From contig NZ_CP060295.1 in NCBI RefSeq assembly GCF_014302995.1, forward strand, positions 4,641,501 to 4,705,500: a DNA stretch of 64,000 nucleotides, read 5' to 3'. The stretch is from Variovorax sp. PAMC26660 (GTDB lineage Bacteria; Pseudomonadota; Gammaproteobacteria; Burkholderiales; Burkholderiaceae_C). The position numbers and the translations under genes are program-made. Of this stretch, positions 52,531-60,970 are shown piece by piece; the first letter of the stretch is position 1; each line of letters starts with the position of its first letter. The notes beneath the pieces were generated by a model, which saw only the letters and a list, made by a program, of their open reading frames with translations, did not search any database and had not been told where the DNA came from.

Positions 52531-53434
52531 CTTTAGCCTCCACATCGGTTACGTCAGCCTTTGCCTGTTCGGCCCTGATCCGAGCTAGGTGCGCCTTGTA
52601 GGCCGTCTTCAGCGAGTCGTGCGCTGTTAGGTCGCTGGCGAGCTTGCTGTTGTTCTCAGCCCAGTAGTTCTTCAGTTCGTCTACCGTCTTGGTCATGCGC
52701 AAGCCGTCAATGACGGGCTGTGGGTCCAAGCTCACAGACTTCGCATTCAGTGATGCCAGACCTTCGCCGCCATCCGTGTTCAGGTGGTGGATGGCTTGAT
52801 CGAGGCGGTCCGACTTCGGCCAGTACTTGTAGGCGCGCTTCACGACGGTCTTCTTCGCCATTTCTCCGTAGTCGGTATCCCAAGGTGACTGCTTGCCAGC
52901 CTTGACGGACTCCGAGCGGTTCTTGATGGCGTCGATGTCTTCGCGACTCATGCATTCGGTCAGGTAGTCACCGCTGTGCATCTTGACGACCACATAGGCG
53001 CCCACCATGTCGCCGCGCTCCTTGGAGAACGGATTGAATGAATGGGTCGGCGGCCGGTCGAAGCCATTGAGCGTGAAGGCGTCATTGGCGTAGACCAGAT
53101 CAGCCTGAGCCCACATGATCGAACCCGACTGAATGGCAAGATCGATCAGGCCCATGTAGCTGATGTCTAGGCAAATCTTACCCTTGCGTGGCACCAGATA
53201 TGCCTGCTTCTTGGCGGGGTTCAGGCTGATGCCGATGGCCGCGATGTTGGTCACCGCGTTGACCACGGATTGCCGATCCCCTGCAGCGAGCTTCGCCACG
53301 TAGTCATTCGAGGTCAGCACCTGGATAGCGAAACCGGCTTCGCGCTCGAAGTTCAGGGAGCGGTCCACCAGCACATTCTGGAAGCCATCCTCGGCCCCAT
53401 AGACGTAGTTGGTGATCGTTTGGATAGCACTCAT
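52511..53434 (-). CDS. recT: RecT-family single-strand annealing protein
   Basis: A 307-residue RecT-family protein: RQSVVNAVTNIAAIGISLNP, KKQAYLVPRKGKICLDISYM, GLIDLAIQSGSI, and AKKTVVKRAYKYWPKSDRLD are typical. It anneals single strands and partners the YqaJ exonuclease for phage recombination. Start at 53434 (MSAIQT) overlaps the small membrane-protein gene by 4 bases; the longer frame is not used. Confidence 0.9.
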   Translation of the reverse strand: MSAIQTITNYVYGAEDGFQNVLVDRSLNFEREAGFAIQVLTSNDYVAKLAAGDRQSVVNAVTNIAAIGISLNPAKKQAYLVPRKGKICLDISYMGLIDLAIQSGSIMWAQADLVYANDAFTLNGFDRPPTHSFNPFSKERGDMVGAYVVVKMHSGDYLTECMSREDIDAIKNRSESVKAGKQSPWDTDYGEMAKKTVVKRAYKYWPKSDRLDQAIHHLNTDGGEGLASLNAKSVSLDPQPVIDGLRMTKTVDELKNYWAENNSKLASDLTAHDSLKTAYKAHLARIRAEQAKADVTDVEAKDAVAEA

Positions 53435-53562
53435 ACCGAAGCCCCCCAAAGGCCAGCGAACATGCAAGCGCCAACCAAGATCAAAGAAATGACGAGACTG
53501 CCAACCCACGATGAGGGCTCTTCCTCGCTGTGGGCGGTGAAGGGACTGAAAAGGTCGTTCAT
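53431..53562 (-). CDS. 43-residue phage membrane miniprotein
   Basis: Reading MNDLFSPFTAHSEEEP and then one membrane helix (LVISLILVGACMFAGLW) to a stop that overlaps the recT ATG by 4 bases; its own ATG overlaps the preceding gene's stop by 4 bases. The double coupling makes it a likely real gene. Function unknown. Confidence 0.55.
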   Translation of the reverse strand: MNDLFSPFTAHSEEEPSSWVGSLVISLILVGACMFAGLWGASV

Positions 53563-53765
53563 TCCCGCTCCTTCCACGTGCCAGTCTGGCGGTTGAAGTC
53601 TTGCAGCTCGCGCTTCAATTCAGCGAGGACATAACCAGCAACTCCAGCCACGCGAAGGCGACCGCAGAGCAGACTGGCAAGATTGCGAGATGCTGTATCG
53701 CCGCGCTTGATGTCGCTCTTGGCAGCTTCGACTGCGCTAGTGAATTCTTGAAAGTCCACGTTCAC
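53559..53765 (-). CDS. phage hypothetical small protein
   Basis: A 68-residue helical protein (FQEFTSAVEAAKSDIKRGDT, then LAELKRELQDFNRQTG). Overlaps both neighbours by 4 bases in the leftward operon. Not recognised. Confidence 0.5.
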   Translation of the reverse strand: MNVDFQEFTSAVEAAKSDIKRGDTASRNLASLLCGRLRVAGVAGYVLAELKRELQDFNRQTGTWKERE

Positions 53766-53953
53766 TCCTTCGCCACAAGGGCACGGTTCTGGGATGCCGC
53801 GTACTCAGCGGCGCGGTCGTTTTCGATATGGGCGATGCGTTGGGCTGCATCAACCTCGGATGGTCCGAGTAGTGGCGACATGGCAGGCACTACTACGAGC
53901 AGGACGAACAGCAGAAGGCACATGGCCCAGTTGGGCAGGTGGGCGAGGCTCAT
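53762..53953 (-). CDS. first gene of leftward operon, small membrane protein
   Basis: A 63-residue protein with an N-terminal membrane helix (AMCLLLFVLLVVVPAM) and a polar tail. The start at 53953 has a GGAG site 7 bases upstream. It begins directly against a plus-strand gene remnant with no promoter or repressor region between, which is not normal for a lambdoid phage and marks a deletion point. Confidence 0.5.
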   Translation of the reverse strand: MSLAHLPNWAMCLLLFVLLVVVPAMSPLLGPSEVDAAQRIAHIENDRAAEYAASQNRALVAKE

Positions 53954-53964
53954 GGCTTCTCCGC

Positions 53965-54240
53965 GAGGCCGCGCCAGAAGAAGCATTGCAAGGAGCACGG
54001 TTCGACGCCTTCAAGCACGAGACCAAAGACGACGCGGAATTCCGCGATGACTGGGCGAAGTTCGGTTCGGTCCAACTGCTGCCGGCGTTGAACCACGCAG
54101 GCTTCGTCATGGTGGGCGCGCAGAGCCGCAAGTTCAGCGTGAAGCTGGCAAGCGCATTCATCGAATGGCTGCTGGCGTTCGGAGCAGAGCACAACGTGCG
54201 TTGGTCGACGCCGAAGCGGTGGGGAGTGGCGCCGCAGTGA
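53965..54240 (+). pseudogene. NinB-like gene, N-terminus missing
   Basis: The frame closing at 54240 ends with NHAGFVMVGAQSRKFSVKLA, then a WLLAFGAEHNVRWST segment, matching the C-terminal half of lambda NinB (GFVVIGQSTSRMRVGEF, then LIQAFGTERGVKWSD). No start or N-terminal half is present; upstream bases belong to the leftward operon. It therefore looks cut by a deletion between the leftward and rightward operons near 53950-53970. Its stop overlaps the next GTG start by 4 bases. Confidence 0.55.
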
Positions 54241-54707
54241 CCTTCGCCCGCAAGCCCTACATCCGCGAGAAATCCAGCGTCATGGCGATGGCTGAGCGCG
54301 CCGCCTTGGGCCTGAAGCCTAACGGCGCCCGCAAGGCTGTCATGGCGCATTGCGCCGCTGCTGCGCATCCGGCCCCAAAAGGTGCGCCACCGGCGCGCGG
54401 CGGCGTGCTTGAGCAGTTGCACAAGGCCCGGCTCGTCGAACTCGGCTGCATGTGCTGCGACATGGCGCTGGACGTGTTCACGCCCGACGTCGAGCTGCAC
54501 CACCTGCGCGCAGGCATGGGTTGGGGGAAGGGCGACTGGATGACGCTGATCCCGCTTTGCCCTGAGCACCACCGTGGCACTACTGGCGTGCACGGCCTCG
54601 GAACCAAGGCCTTCCCCAAGCACTACGGCTTCACTGAGCAGGACATGCTGGACAAGGCCCTGCAGCTTTTGAACATCACGCCCAAGGGCAAGGAGACGGA
54701 ATGCTGA
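54237..54707 (+). CDS. Ref/NinG-like HNH nuclease
   Basis: A 156-residue protein with CMCCDMALDVFTPDVELHHL and LCPEHHRGTTGVHGLGTKAF, the zinc-binding, HNH-type pattern of the phage Ref (P1 recombination enhancement) and DUF968 family. These are RecA-dependent nucleases. GTG start at 54237 overlaps the preceding stop. It fits a nin-like region before the Q gene. Confidence 0.72.
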   Translation: MTFARKPYIREKSSVMAMAERAALGLKPNGARKAVMAHCAAAAHPAPKGAPPARGGVLEQLHKARLVELGCMCCDMALDVFTPDVELHHLRAGMGWGKGDWMTLIPLCPEHHRGTTGVHGLGTKAFPKHYGFTEQDMLDKALQLLNITPKGKETEC

Positions 54708-55093
54708 TCACACGCCCATTCACCAATGAAGAAGTCGCCGCGAACCTTGAAAGCGGCCAGCTCGGCGCAGGGATGATTGCGGAAGCGTGCCGTCGCATCC
54801 GGGGCCTTCCGGCATCCGGCTCCGACTCCCGCGCTCGGGCCTTCGCGCTCACGTTCAGCCCAATGGACGTGATCCCGACGAAGCAGTGCGAGGTGCTGCT
54901 CTACAACCAGTGCGATGGCTATCACCAAGTCGAGGCGAAGTTCTGGGATGGGAAATTTCAAGGGTTCTGGAATTTCCTGGGTACGTCGCACTACAACCCC
55001 GAGCACTTCGCTGCTTGGGCTGAACTGCCCGACTGCAACGCAGACCTGTACCCGGTGTTTGCTGATCAACGTCCATTTGGGGAGCGCGCATGA
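54701..55093 (+). CDS. phage hypothetical protein
   Basis: A 130-residue protein (LITRPFTNEEVAANLESGQL, then LLYNQCDGYHQVEAKFWDGK). It starts inside the end of the Ref-like gene and overlaps the next gene by 4 bases. Not recognised. Confidence 0.5.
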   Translation: MLITRPFTNEEVAANLESGQLGAGMIAEACRRIRGLPASGSDSRARAFALTFSPMDVIPTKQCEVLLYNQCDGYHQVEAKFWDGKFQGFWNFLGTSHYNPEHFAAWAELPDCNADLYPVFADQRPFGERA

Positions 55094-55662
55094 GCATTCA
55101 AGACCGCTACGCCACCGCCGTCCGCTCGTCCTGCCTCACGGTCGACGCCCGCACCACCTACAGCGACACAGACGTGTTGGGCGCGATGGGTTTGGCCGGC
55201 CGCGACTTGGCGGAGGGCCGCACATGGTCGCGCGGGCAGCAGGTGCCAATCCCGAAGGCGCCGCTCGCCGTCCCACTCGAGCGCCTGTTTATGGGCGACA
55301 ACTACGCAGCGCAGGAGATCGTCGAGATCATGGTCGAGTGGCTGCGCGGCAAGGCGCCAGCGATGCACTTGAAGCTGACCATGCTGCAGTGCGCCGACAT
55401 GGCCAAGGCCTGCCTCGCATGGCACCGTGACAGCGTCTGCAAGCACTGCGGCGGCCACGGGCAGGGGCTGATCAAGGGCAGCACGACCCTCGGCGGGGCG
55501 ATCTGCAAGCCCTGCAAGGGAACGGGGCGCATCCCATTCGAGCGTCAGTTTCGCCACGAGCATCGAGACCTCGCACGCTGGCTGGTGGGCGAGATGGAGC
55601 GCGAGCAGGGTAGGGCCGGCCCTGCTGCAATGCGCAAGATCGCGGCTCGGCTGGACTTCTGA
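55090..55662 (+). CDS. Q-like late regulator with DnaJ-type zinc finger
   Basis: A 190-residue protein with two CxxCxGxG motifs (CKHCGGHGQG and CKPCKGTGRIPF) of the DnaJ zinc-finger kind, found in a group of phage antitermination Q proteins. It is the last gene of the rightward early operon and lies directly upstream of a promoter and small gene, the place of Q and pR' in lambdoid phages. By that reasoning it switches on the late genes. Direct Q homology is not shown by sequence alone. Confidence 0.6.
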   Translation: MSIQDRYATAVRSSCLTVDARTTYSDTDVLGAMGLAGRDLAEGRTWSRGQQVPIPKAPLAVPLERLFMGDNYAAQEIVEIMVEWLRGKAPAMHLKLTMLQCADMAKACLAWHRDSVCKHCGGHGQGLIKGSTTLGGAICKPCKGTGRIPFERQFRHEHRDLARWLVGEMEREQGRAGPAAMRKIAARLDF

Positions 55663-55701
55663 AATACTGCAAAATCTTTTTGCGAGAGGTCGAAAAACTT
55701 C

Positions 55702-55729
55702 TTGCACCTAGCACCAATGGTGCTACAAT
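55702..55729 (+). promoter_or_regulatory. promoter with palindrome in the spacer, possible late promoter
   Basis: TTGCAC (55702-55707), 16-base spacer and TACAAT (55724-55729) form a good sigma70 promoter. A perfect palindrome (TAGCACC-AAT-GGTGCTA, 55709-55725) fills the spacer, so a repressor may sit on it. It follows the Q-like gene, where lambda has its late promoter. Confidence 0.7.
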
Positions 55730-55784
55730 AGACCCCAGTGGTAGCGCAGCCCGCGCAGCCCGAACCCCAAAAGGATGAACGGAA

Positions 55785-55961
55785 ATGGACAAGACCTTGG
55801 ACCAGCTCAAAGTTGAAGCAGAGATCGGCAAGCTGATGGCTGAAACCATGAAGCTCAACGCCGAAGCCGCCAAGATGATCCGGGAGCGCATGTGGTATCC
55901 GGCTGTTGTCGTCGCCTCGGTGGCCGCAGCAGCAGTAGCGATCACCAAAGTCTTCCTCTAA
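55785..55961 (+). CDS. 58-residue phage membrane protein
   Basis: MDKTLDQLKVEAEIGKLMAE begins a charged N-terminal helix of about 37 residues, then a C-terminal membrane segment (YPAVVVASVAAAAVAITKVF). It has an AAGGA site and is expressed from the promoter just upstream. It ends at a hairpin terminator, so it forms a one-gene unit. Similar proteins are common in phages of this group; function unknown. Confidence 0.65.
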   Translation: MDKTLDQLKVEAEIGKLMAETMKLNAEAAKMIRERMWYPAVVVASVAAAAVAITKVFL

Positions 55962-55969
55962 ACACCAAG

Positions 55970-55990
55970 CGGCCCGAAAGGGCCGTTTTC
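55970..55990 (+). terminator. rho-independent terminator
   Basis: CGGCCC-GAAA-GGGCCG followed by TTTTC. Confidence 0.85.
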
Positions 55991-55998
55991 ACTTCCCC

Positions 55999-56286
55999 AT
56001 GATTCCCTACGAAGCACCCAGCACAACGGACCTGCAACGCCTCAAGGAGCAGCTTGGGTTCAGCGGTAACGACATGGCCGACCTGGCGAGCGTCGCGGGC
56101 GGGCAGCAGTGGCGCAAGTACACAGGCGGCGCAGAGCCGCGAGGCATCAACCTGCACATGCTGTTTTTCATCGCAGCGCGGTTGGCGTTGTCGCCCGCCG
56201 AAATGAGCAAGGTCGTTGACAAGATGAAGGAGATCGGCGCCGGGGTGGATCGCGCTGACTTCGATCTGCAGCGCAAATCCGCTTAG
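55999..56286 (+). CDS. phage DNA-binding/regulatory protein
   Basis: Ninety-five residues with an XRE-like helix-turn-helix candidate (TDLQRLKEQLGFSGNDMADL then ASVAGGQQWRKYTGGAEPRG). Proteins with this WRKYTGG pattern are typically annotated as phage transcriptional regulators. It starts nine bases after the upstream terminator without a good promoter of its own visible. Confidence 0.6.
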   Translation: MIPYEAPSTTDLQRLKEQLGFSGNDMADLASVAGGQQWRKYTGGAEPRGINLHMLFFIAARLALSPAEMSKVVDKMKEIGAGVDRADFDLQRKSA

Positions 56287-56422
56287 GGTAGGCACTGGAT
56301 AAAAGACCCTTGCGGCGCAGAAATTCGTGTGTTACGCTTCGGCACCCGTATAAATCTGGCGTGTCGCCAGAAAAGCAATAGAGCGGCGCCATCCTTCGTT
56401 GGATAGTCGCCTCCAGAATTCG

Positions 56423-56453
56423 AGCCGCCCTGAGCAATCACGGCGGCTTTTTT
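56423..56453 (+). terminator. rho-independent terminator
   Basis: AGCCGCC pairs with GGCGGCT around a 12-base loop, followed by six or more T. Confidence 0.75.
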
Positions 56454-56523
56454 GTTTGCCCGGCCGAGGCTCGCTGCACACATTCAATGCCGCAGACCGT
56501 CCTCGCGCCGTGGCGACCCTCTT

Positions 56524-56811
56524 TCAGTGGAGGGGTGTGGTCGGTGACGCGACTTGTGGCGACCCGGAAGGGTCGGCCAGCATCGCCTGGATCTGTTTAG
56601 CCAAGTCCAGCGCTGCTGGTGCTGGTATCACAACTCGCCCGATCACAACGTGGTTGATGGGGCCCGGGGTAGATCTGTGATCTATCCGGCCGGCTCCAAG
56701 GGTGATATGTACGTTCCCCATATGCATCCATAGGCCCGCGTGTCCTGTTGAGTGGACTTCTGGCGCATGTGGGTTGTCAATGAAATTGACCGGAAGTTGC
56801 TCATCTGCCAT
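56524..56811 (-). CDS. antisense small gene inside late region
   Basis: A 95-residue protein (EVHSTGHAGLWMHMGNVHIT, then NHVVIGRVVIPAPAALDLAK) with a strong AAGGAG site. The VRI-pattern resembles small DUF3467-type proteins; the match is weak. It runs opposite to the late genes between the regulator and terminase, a typical place for a moron with its own promoter. Confidence 0.6.
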   Translation of the reverse strand: MADEQLPVNFIDNPHAPEVHSTGHAGLWMHMGNVHITLGAGRIDHRSTPGPINHVVIGRVVIPAPAALDLAKQIQAMLADPSGSPQVASPTTPLH

Positions 56812-57067
56812 TGCTGTCTCCTTTTTGGGGTTGGTAGTGCTCGATTCGGGTCAGTCCAAGGCGGAAAGTTCGGACTGCCGTATTCAAGATTTAGTTAAAT
56901 TCAAACCCGGCACCCAACTAACTCACCGCCGCTCAGGCGCTGGGAAGGCCAAGCCGGCCCGTGCAGTCGTCGGGCAAGACGCCGCCTGCCAGCCAACCGG
57001 GGGAGACCACCTGCGGATAACTCCTCTCGCAGCCCCCGGTTGTGCTGTGCCCCATTGAAAGAACCCT

Positions 57068-57634
57068 ATGGCACTCACGAAGAAGCAACAGCGATTCGTG
57101 GACGAGTACCTGATCGACCTGAACGGCAAGCAAGCAGCGATTCGCGCGGGCTACACCGTAAGGCGAGCGGAAGTTACTGCATCGGAATTGATCGCAAACC
57201 GTAAGGTTTCGGAAGCAATCACCCAAAAAATGCAGATTCGCGCGCAGCGGACGGGGATCACGCAAGACCGTGTGCTTCAAGAGTTGGCGCGTATCGCTTT
57301 CTTCGACATCCGGCGCCTCTACAACGAAGACGGCGGCATGAAGGCGCCTCACGAACTCGACGATGACGCGGCGGCTGTGTTGGCCGGCGTCGATGTGACT
57401 GAAGAGTTCGAGGGCCGCGGCGAGGATCGCAAGCAGATCGGCTTCATGAAGAAGGCCAAGATCTTCGACAAGGGGACGGCTCTGACGTTGGCCATGCGCC
57501 ATCTCGGCATGCTGAAGGACAAGGTGGAGCACTCAGGCGGCCTAACCCTTCGTCGCAGCGCACAGGAACTGACGGATGACGAACTCGCAGCCATCGCAGC
57601 AGGAGGCGGCGAGGGAGCTGCTGATCAGGCGTAA
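57068..57634 (+). CDS. terS: terminase small subunit
   Basis: A 188-residue small terminase of the Terminase_2 type: LTKKQQRFVDEYLIDLNGKQ followed by AAIRAGY and a helix-turn-helix, then a central helical part (RVLQELARIAFFDIRRLYNE). It recognises phage DNA and directs packaging with TerL. It overlaps the TerL gene by 59 bases in another frame. Confidence 0.9.
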   Translation: MALTKKQQRFVDEYLIDLNGKQAAIRAGYTVRRAEVTASELIANRKVSEAITQKMQIRAQRTGITQDRVLQELARIAFFDIRRLYNEDGGMKAPHELDDDAAAVLAGVDVTEEFEGRGEDRKQIGFMKKAKIFDKGTALTLAMRHLGMLKDKVEHSGGLTLRRSAQELTDDELAAIAAGGGEGAADQA

Positions 57635-59042
57635 AGCCCGATCCGACATTCAGCGGTACGTCAGCGCGATTGATGTTCCGGGGCGCCCTGTAAGCGACGA
57701 CGATCCAGACACTGAGATTTTCCAGCCCGTCGAAGTCGCGCTCGCCCATCACCACCGGCTGCTGCTGCAGAAGCTGGATGAGGTGAGCAAGACGCCTCAC
57801 GGCCGGATGATGGTGTTCATGCCGCCTGGCAGTGCCAAGAGCACCTATGCCTCGGTGGTGTTCCCATCGAAGTACTTGGGCGAAGTCGGCAAGCGAAAGC
57901 TGATCCTGGCGAGCTATGGCGACGACCTGGCCCGCAAGATGGGCCGGCGCACTCGCTCTATCGTCAAGCAGCCGCGTTACAACGGCATTTTCAAATGCGG
58001 CCTGACCGTTGAGTCACAGGCCGCGCAAGAGTTTTCGCTGACCAATGGCAGCGAGTACATGGCTTGCGGCATCTTGGGCGGTGTCACTGGCAACCGCGCG
58101 AACGGAATCATCATCGACGACCCGATCAAGGGCCGAGAACAGGCGAATTCTGAGACGGTTCGCGCGAAGACTTGGGACGCCTACGAAGACGACCTTAAGA
58201 CGCGCCTGATCCCCGGTGGCTGGATCGTATTGATCCAAACCCGCTGGCATGAGGATGACTTGGCCGGCCGCATCTTGCCCGAAGGCTGGAACGGCGAGAG
58301 TGGAAAGATTCTGTGCAAGGACGGGAACCACTGGGAGGTGCTGTGCCTTCAGGCGCGCTGCGAGGTCGACAGTGACCCGCTCGGGCGTGTTCGTGGCGAG
58401 TACCTGTGGCCTGAGTGGTTTGACCGGAAGCACTGGGCCCAGTTCGAGCAGAACCCGCGCACTTGGTCGGCCCTGTATCAACAGCGTCCCTCGCCGCTGG
58501 ATGGCGATCTGTTCAAGCCTGACCAGATCAAGGTGATCGAGGCGCTTCCTGCGGGGAATATCAAGTGGGTGCGTGGCTGGGACTTGGCCAGCACTGTCGA
58601 CGGCGATTGGACTGTAGGCCTCCGCCTGGGGCGCACGGAAGATGGGCGATTCATCATCTCCGACGTCCGGCGCATGCGCGTCGGGCCGGACGAGCGCGAC
58701 GCAGCCATGGTCAACACGGCCGCGATGGACGGCCGCTCAACCAAACAGAGCATTCCTCAAGACCCGGGGCAGGCTGGCAAGACACAGGTTCTCTACCTTA
58801 CGCGGGCGATGGCGGGAGCATCGGTTGTTAGTTCGCCTGAGTCGGGTGACAAGGTGACTCGTGCAGAGCCTGCGGCTGCGCAGGTGAATGTGGGGAATGT
58901 CTCCATGCTTCGAGCGGACTGGAACCAGCCGTTCGTTAACGAACTGCGCAGTTTCCCCAACGGGGCAAACGACGACCAAGCGGACGCATTCGCTCGCGCA
59001 TTTGCAGAGCTGATCGCACCGCGGCGCTCTTTCTTTGGATAA
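57576..59042 (+). CDS. terL: terminase large subunit
   Basis: A 488-residue packaging motor. The ATPase Walker A is FMPPGSAKSTYASV, with Walker B GIIIDDPIKG; the nuclease domain starts at KWVRGWDLASTVDGDWTVG and closes with FPNGANDDQADAFARAFAEL. Length and motifs indicate an intact protein. The genes it needs for a capsid (portal, capsid, tail) are damaged or missing downstream. Confidence 0.93.
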   Translation: MTNSQPSQQEAARELLIRRKARSDIQRYVSAIDVPGRPVSDDDPDTEIFQPVEVALAHHHRLLLQKLDEVSKTPHGRMMVFMPPGSAKSTYASVVFPSKYLGEVGKRKLILASYGDDLARKMGRRTRSIVKQPRYNGIFKCGLTVESQAAQEFSLTNGSEYMACGILGGVTGNRANGIIIDDPIKGREQANSETVRAKTWDAYEDDLKTRLIPGGWIVLIQTRWHEDDLAGRILPEGWNGESGKILCKDGNHWEVLCLQARCEVDSDPLGRVRGEYLWPEWFDRKHWAQFEQNPRTWSALYQQRPSPLDGDLFKPDQIKVIEALPAGNIKWVRGWDLASTVDGDWTVGLRLGRTEDGRFIISDVRRMRVGPDERDAAMVNTAAMDGRSTKQSIPQDPGQAGKTQVLYLTRAMAGASVVSSPESGDKVTRAEPAAAQVNVGNVSMLRADWNQPFVNELRSFPNGANDDQADAFARAFAELIAPRRSFFG

Positions 59043-59045
59043 CGC

Positions 59046-59590
59046 ATGTTCAACTGGCTCTTCCGCAAACCCGCCGCCGCGCCAGTTGCTCCGACTCGCG
59101 CGGGTGGTGGGTTCTTCAGCACTCACGCCTTCGACGGCATGGGTGCACCCATCGTAAAGATGGGCGATGTCCTGGCAGGTCTCATCCGAAAGCTGCCAGT
59201 TGCGAAGGTCTCTGGCGCGATGGACGAGGGCGAAGGCGAGGGGCTGCTGAAGCTGGCCGCACAGCCGACGACGATCCCTGAAGTGCTCGCCATGTGGTAC
59301 GCGAGCCAGACTTTCATCGGTCACCAACTGTGCGCCATCCTGTCGCAGCACTGGCTGATCGACAAGGCGTGCTCGATGCCTGGCCGTGATGCGATTCGTC
59401 AGGGATTTGATGTGGTGAGCATCGATGGCGACGACTTGGACCCAACGGCGCTGAAGATCATGCGCCGTTACGACCGTGCGATGCGCCTGAACTGGAACCT
59501 TGAGCAGTTCGTGCGGATGGGCCGGATCTTCGGCATTCGCGTCGCGATGTTCAAGGTCGACTCAACCGACCCGGACTACTACGAAAACGG
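59046..59590 (+). pseudogene. portal protein, truncated at about 180 residues
   Basis: The first 180 residues match a DUF1073-type phage portal protein: GMGAPIVKMGDVLAG, EVLAMWYASQTFIGHQLCAI, then DPTALKIMRRYDRAMRLNWN and VAMFKVDSTDPDYYE. Such proteins run 450 or more residues. Here the sequence is interrupted near 59585-59595, where the DNA passes into another frame with a glycine-rich tail-fibre gene. Everything between portal and tail tip is gone, so no complete head can form. Confidence 0.85.
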
Positions 59591-59991
59591 TTGGCAATGG
59601 CGCGGGGGGTACTGGCGGAACAACATCATTTGGGGCCTACGTGTCTGCAACCGGTGGCGTTGGCGGCTCAGGCTCCGCAGCGGCGGCGCAGACCAGCAAC
59701 ACCGGCGGCGGGGGCGGCATTGGGGTAGGCGGCGATGTGTCTATCCGCGGTAGCTCAGGAGGCTCGTCGATTGGTGGAACTGCAACCGGCGCGCTTGCGC
59801 TGCTCAGTGGCTTCGGTGGAGCGGCGGCCAAGGGCTCTGGCGGCGTCGCGGGAGTCACGGGAACCTTGAACGGCATCTCTGGCAGCGACGGCGGCGGCGG
59901 TGGTGGTGGTGCAGGTTCCTACAACAGCGGTGCTCTGCAGGGCGGTGGCACTGGCGGCTTTGGTTTTGTCATCGTTTCGGAGTATTCCTAA
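59590..59991 (+). pseudogene. glycine-rich tail fibre, C-terminal fragment
   Basis: From about 59590 a different frame reads NGAGGTGGTTSFGAYVSATG and continues as a glycine/serine-rich chain to a stop at 59991. This is the C-terminal part of a phage tail fibre. It begins right where the portal fragment stops. The stop overlaps the next ATG by one base (TAATG). Confidence 0.8.
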
Positions 59992-60515
59992 TGCAGTACG
60001 CACGCATTCAAGACGGCCTTGTCGCCGAACTCATCGCACCTTTCACGCGCACGGAAGCAGACCGGCCGCAGGCACCGGCGCCGCTCGCCGAAGACGCCAC
60101 CGAGCAAGATCGCGAAACTCACGAGCTTCTGCAAGCTGCCCATGACGACTACATCGCTGGCGACGTTCCGATCGAGGAGCGCTTTCACCCAGACGTAGTT
60201 GCAATGTTGGTCGCGGTTCCCGCGGGGGCGACAGTGATGCCAGGGGATTCCTGGGACGGCAAGGTGTTTGGCCCACCGCCGGTGCCAGTGATCCCGCCAG
60301 TGACAGCCGATCAGGCCAAGGCCCAGCGCGACACGCTTCTTGCTGATGCCACTTTGCGCATCGGGCCTCTGCAGGATGCGATCGACATCGGCGAGGCCAC
60401 GGATGCGGAGACCGCAGCGCTCAAGCTGTGGAAGCAATACCGCGTCGACCTCAGCCGAATCGAGACGCAGGCTGGATTTCCTAAATCGGTTGTTTGGCCG
60501 AAGGCGCCCGGCTGA
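59991..60515 (+). CDS. tail fibre assembly-type protein
   Basis: A 174-residue protein (QYARIQDGLVAELIAPFTRT; PVTADQAKAQRDTLLADATL; KLWKQYRVDLSRIETQAGFP) of the kind that follows tail fibre genes and matches the tail-fibre-assembly/DUF4376-like pattern. It overlaps the tail fibre stop by one base and ends just before a terminator, so it is the last gene of the original structural operon. Confidence 0.65.
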   Translation: MQYARIQDGLVAELIAPFTRTEADRPQAPAPLAEDATEQDRETHELLQAAHDDYIAGDVPIEERFHPDVVAMLVAVPAGATVMPGDSWDGKVFGPPPVPVIPPVTADQAKAQRDTLLADATLRIGPLQDAIDIGEATDAETAALKLWKQYRVDLSRIETQAGFPKSVVWPKAPG

Positions 60516-60536
60516 AAGAGCCCTAGATCACCGCGA

Positions 60537-60557
60537 CCCGCTTCGGCGGGTTTTCTT
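60537..60557 (+). terminator. rho-independent terminator
   Basis: CCCGC-TTC-GGCGGG followed by TTTTCTTTT, ending the structural operon. Confidence 0.75.
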
Positions 60558-60574
60558 TTGCCTGAAAGGACGGC

Positions 60575-60970
60575 ATGAACCAAACAGACCTCACTCCGGT
60601 GCACGTCTTCACGCAGCTCGCCTCGCTGGTTTTCGGCATGTCGGTCGCAATGGTTGTTGGTCCGTACATCGTGATCGGCATCGGTGCGATGGGTGGCGCG
60701 GCCGTGATGATCATGCAGCGGCAGGGCGACGGGAACATCCGCGCCTTCATCTACTTCTTGGCATCGGCCGCCGTCGCGGTGCTACTGACGGTGCCCATCT
60801 CGATGATGGTCGCCTCGTTCTGGGAGCCGATCCGGGATCAGTGGCTGTTTGCGCCAGTGTCCTTCGGGCTGGGCTACGTGGGCGACAAGTATCCAGCAAT
60901 CATGTCTTGGGTCGGCTCGAAGATCAGTGCGTTCGTCGATGTGTTGATCGCCGCAAGGGGGCAGAAATGA
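60575..60970 (+). CDS. holin-like membrane protein 1
   Basis: A 131-residue protein with three hydrophobic segments (about 18-50, 58-84 and 95-108; MSVAMVVGPYIVIGIGAMGG). It begins the lysis cassette with an AAAGGA site and overlaps the next gene by 4 bases. Position and topology fit a class I holin or pinholin; no sequence family confirms it. Confidence 0.6.
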   Translation: MNQTDLTPVHVFTQLASLVFGMSVAMVVGPYIVIGIGAMGGAAVMIMQRQGDGNIRAFIYFLASAAVAVLLTVPISMMVASFWEPIRDQWLFAPVSFGLGYVGDKYPAIMSWVGSKISAFVDVLIAARGQK

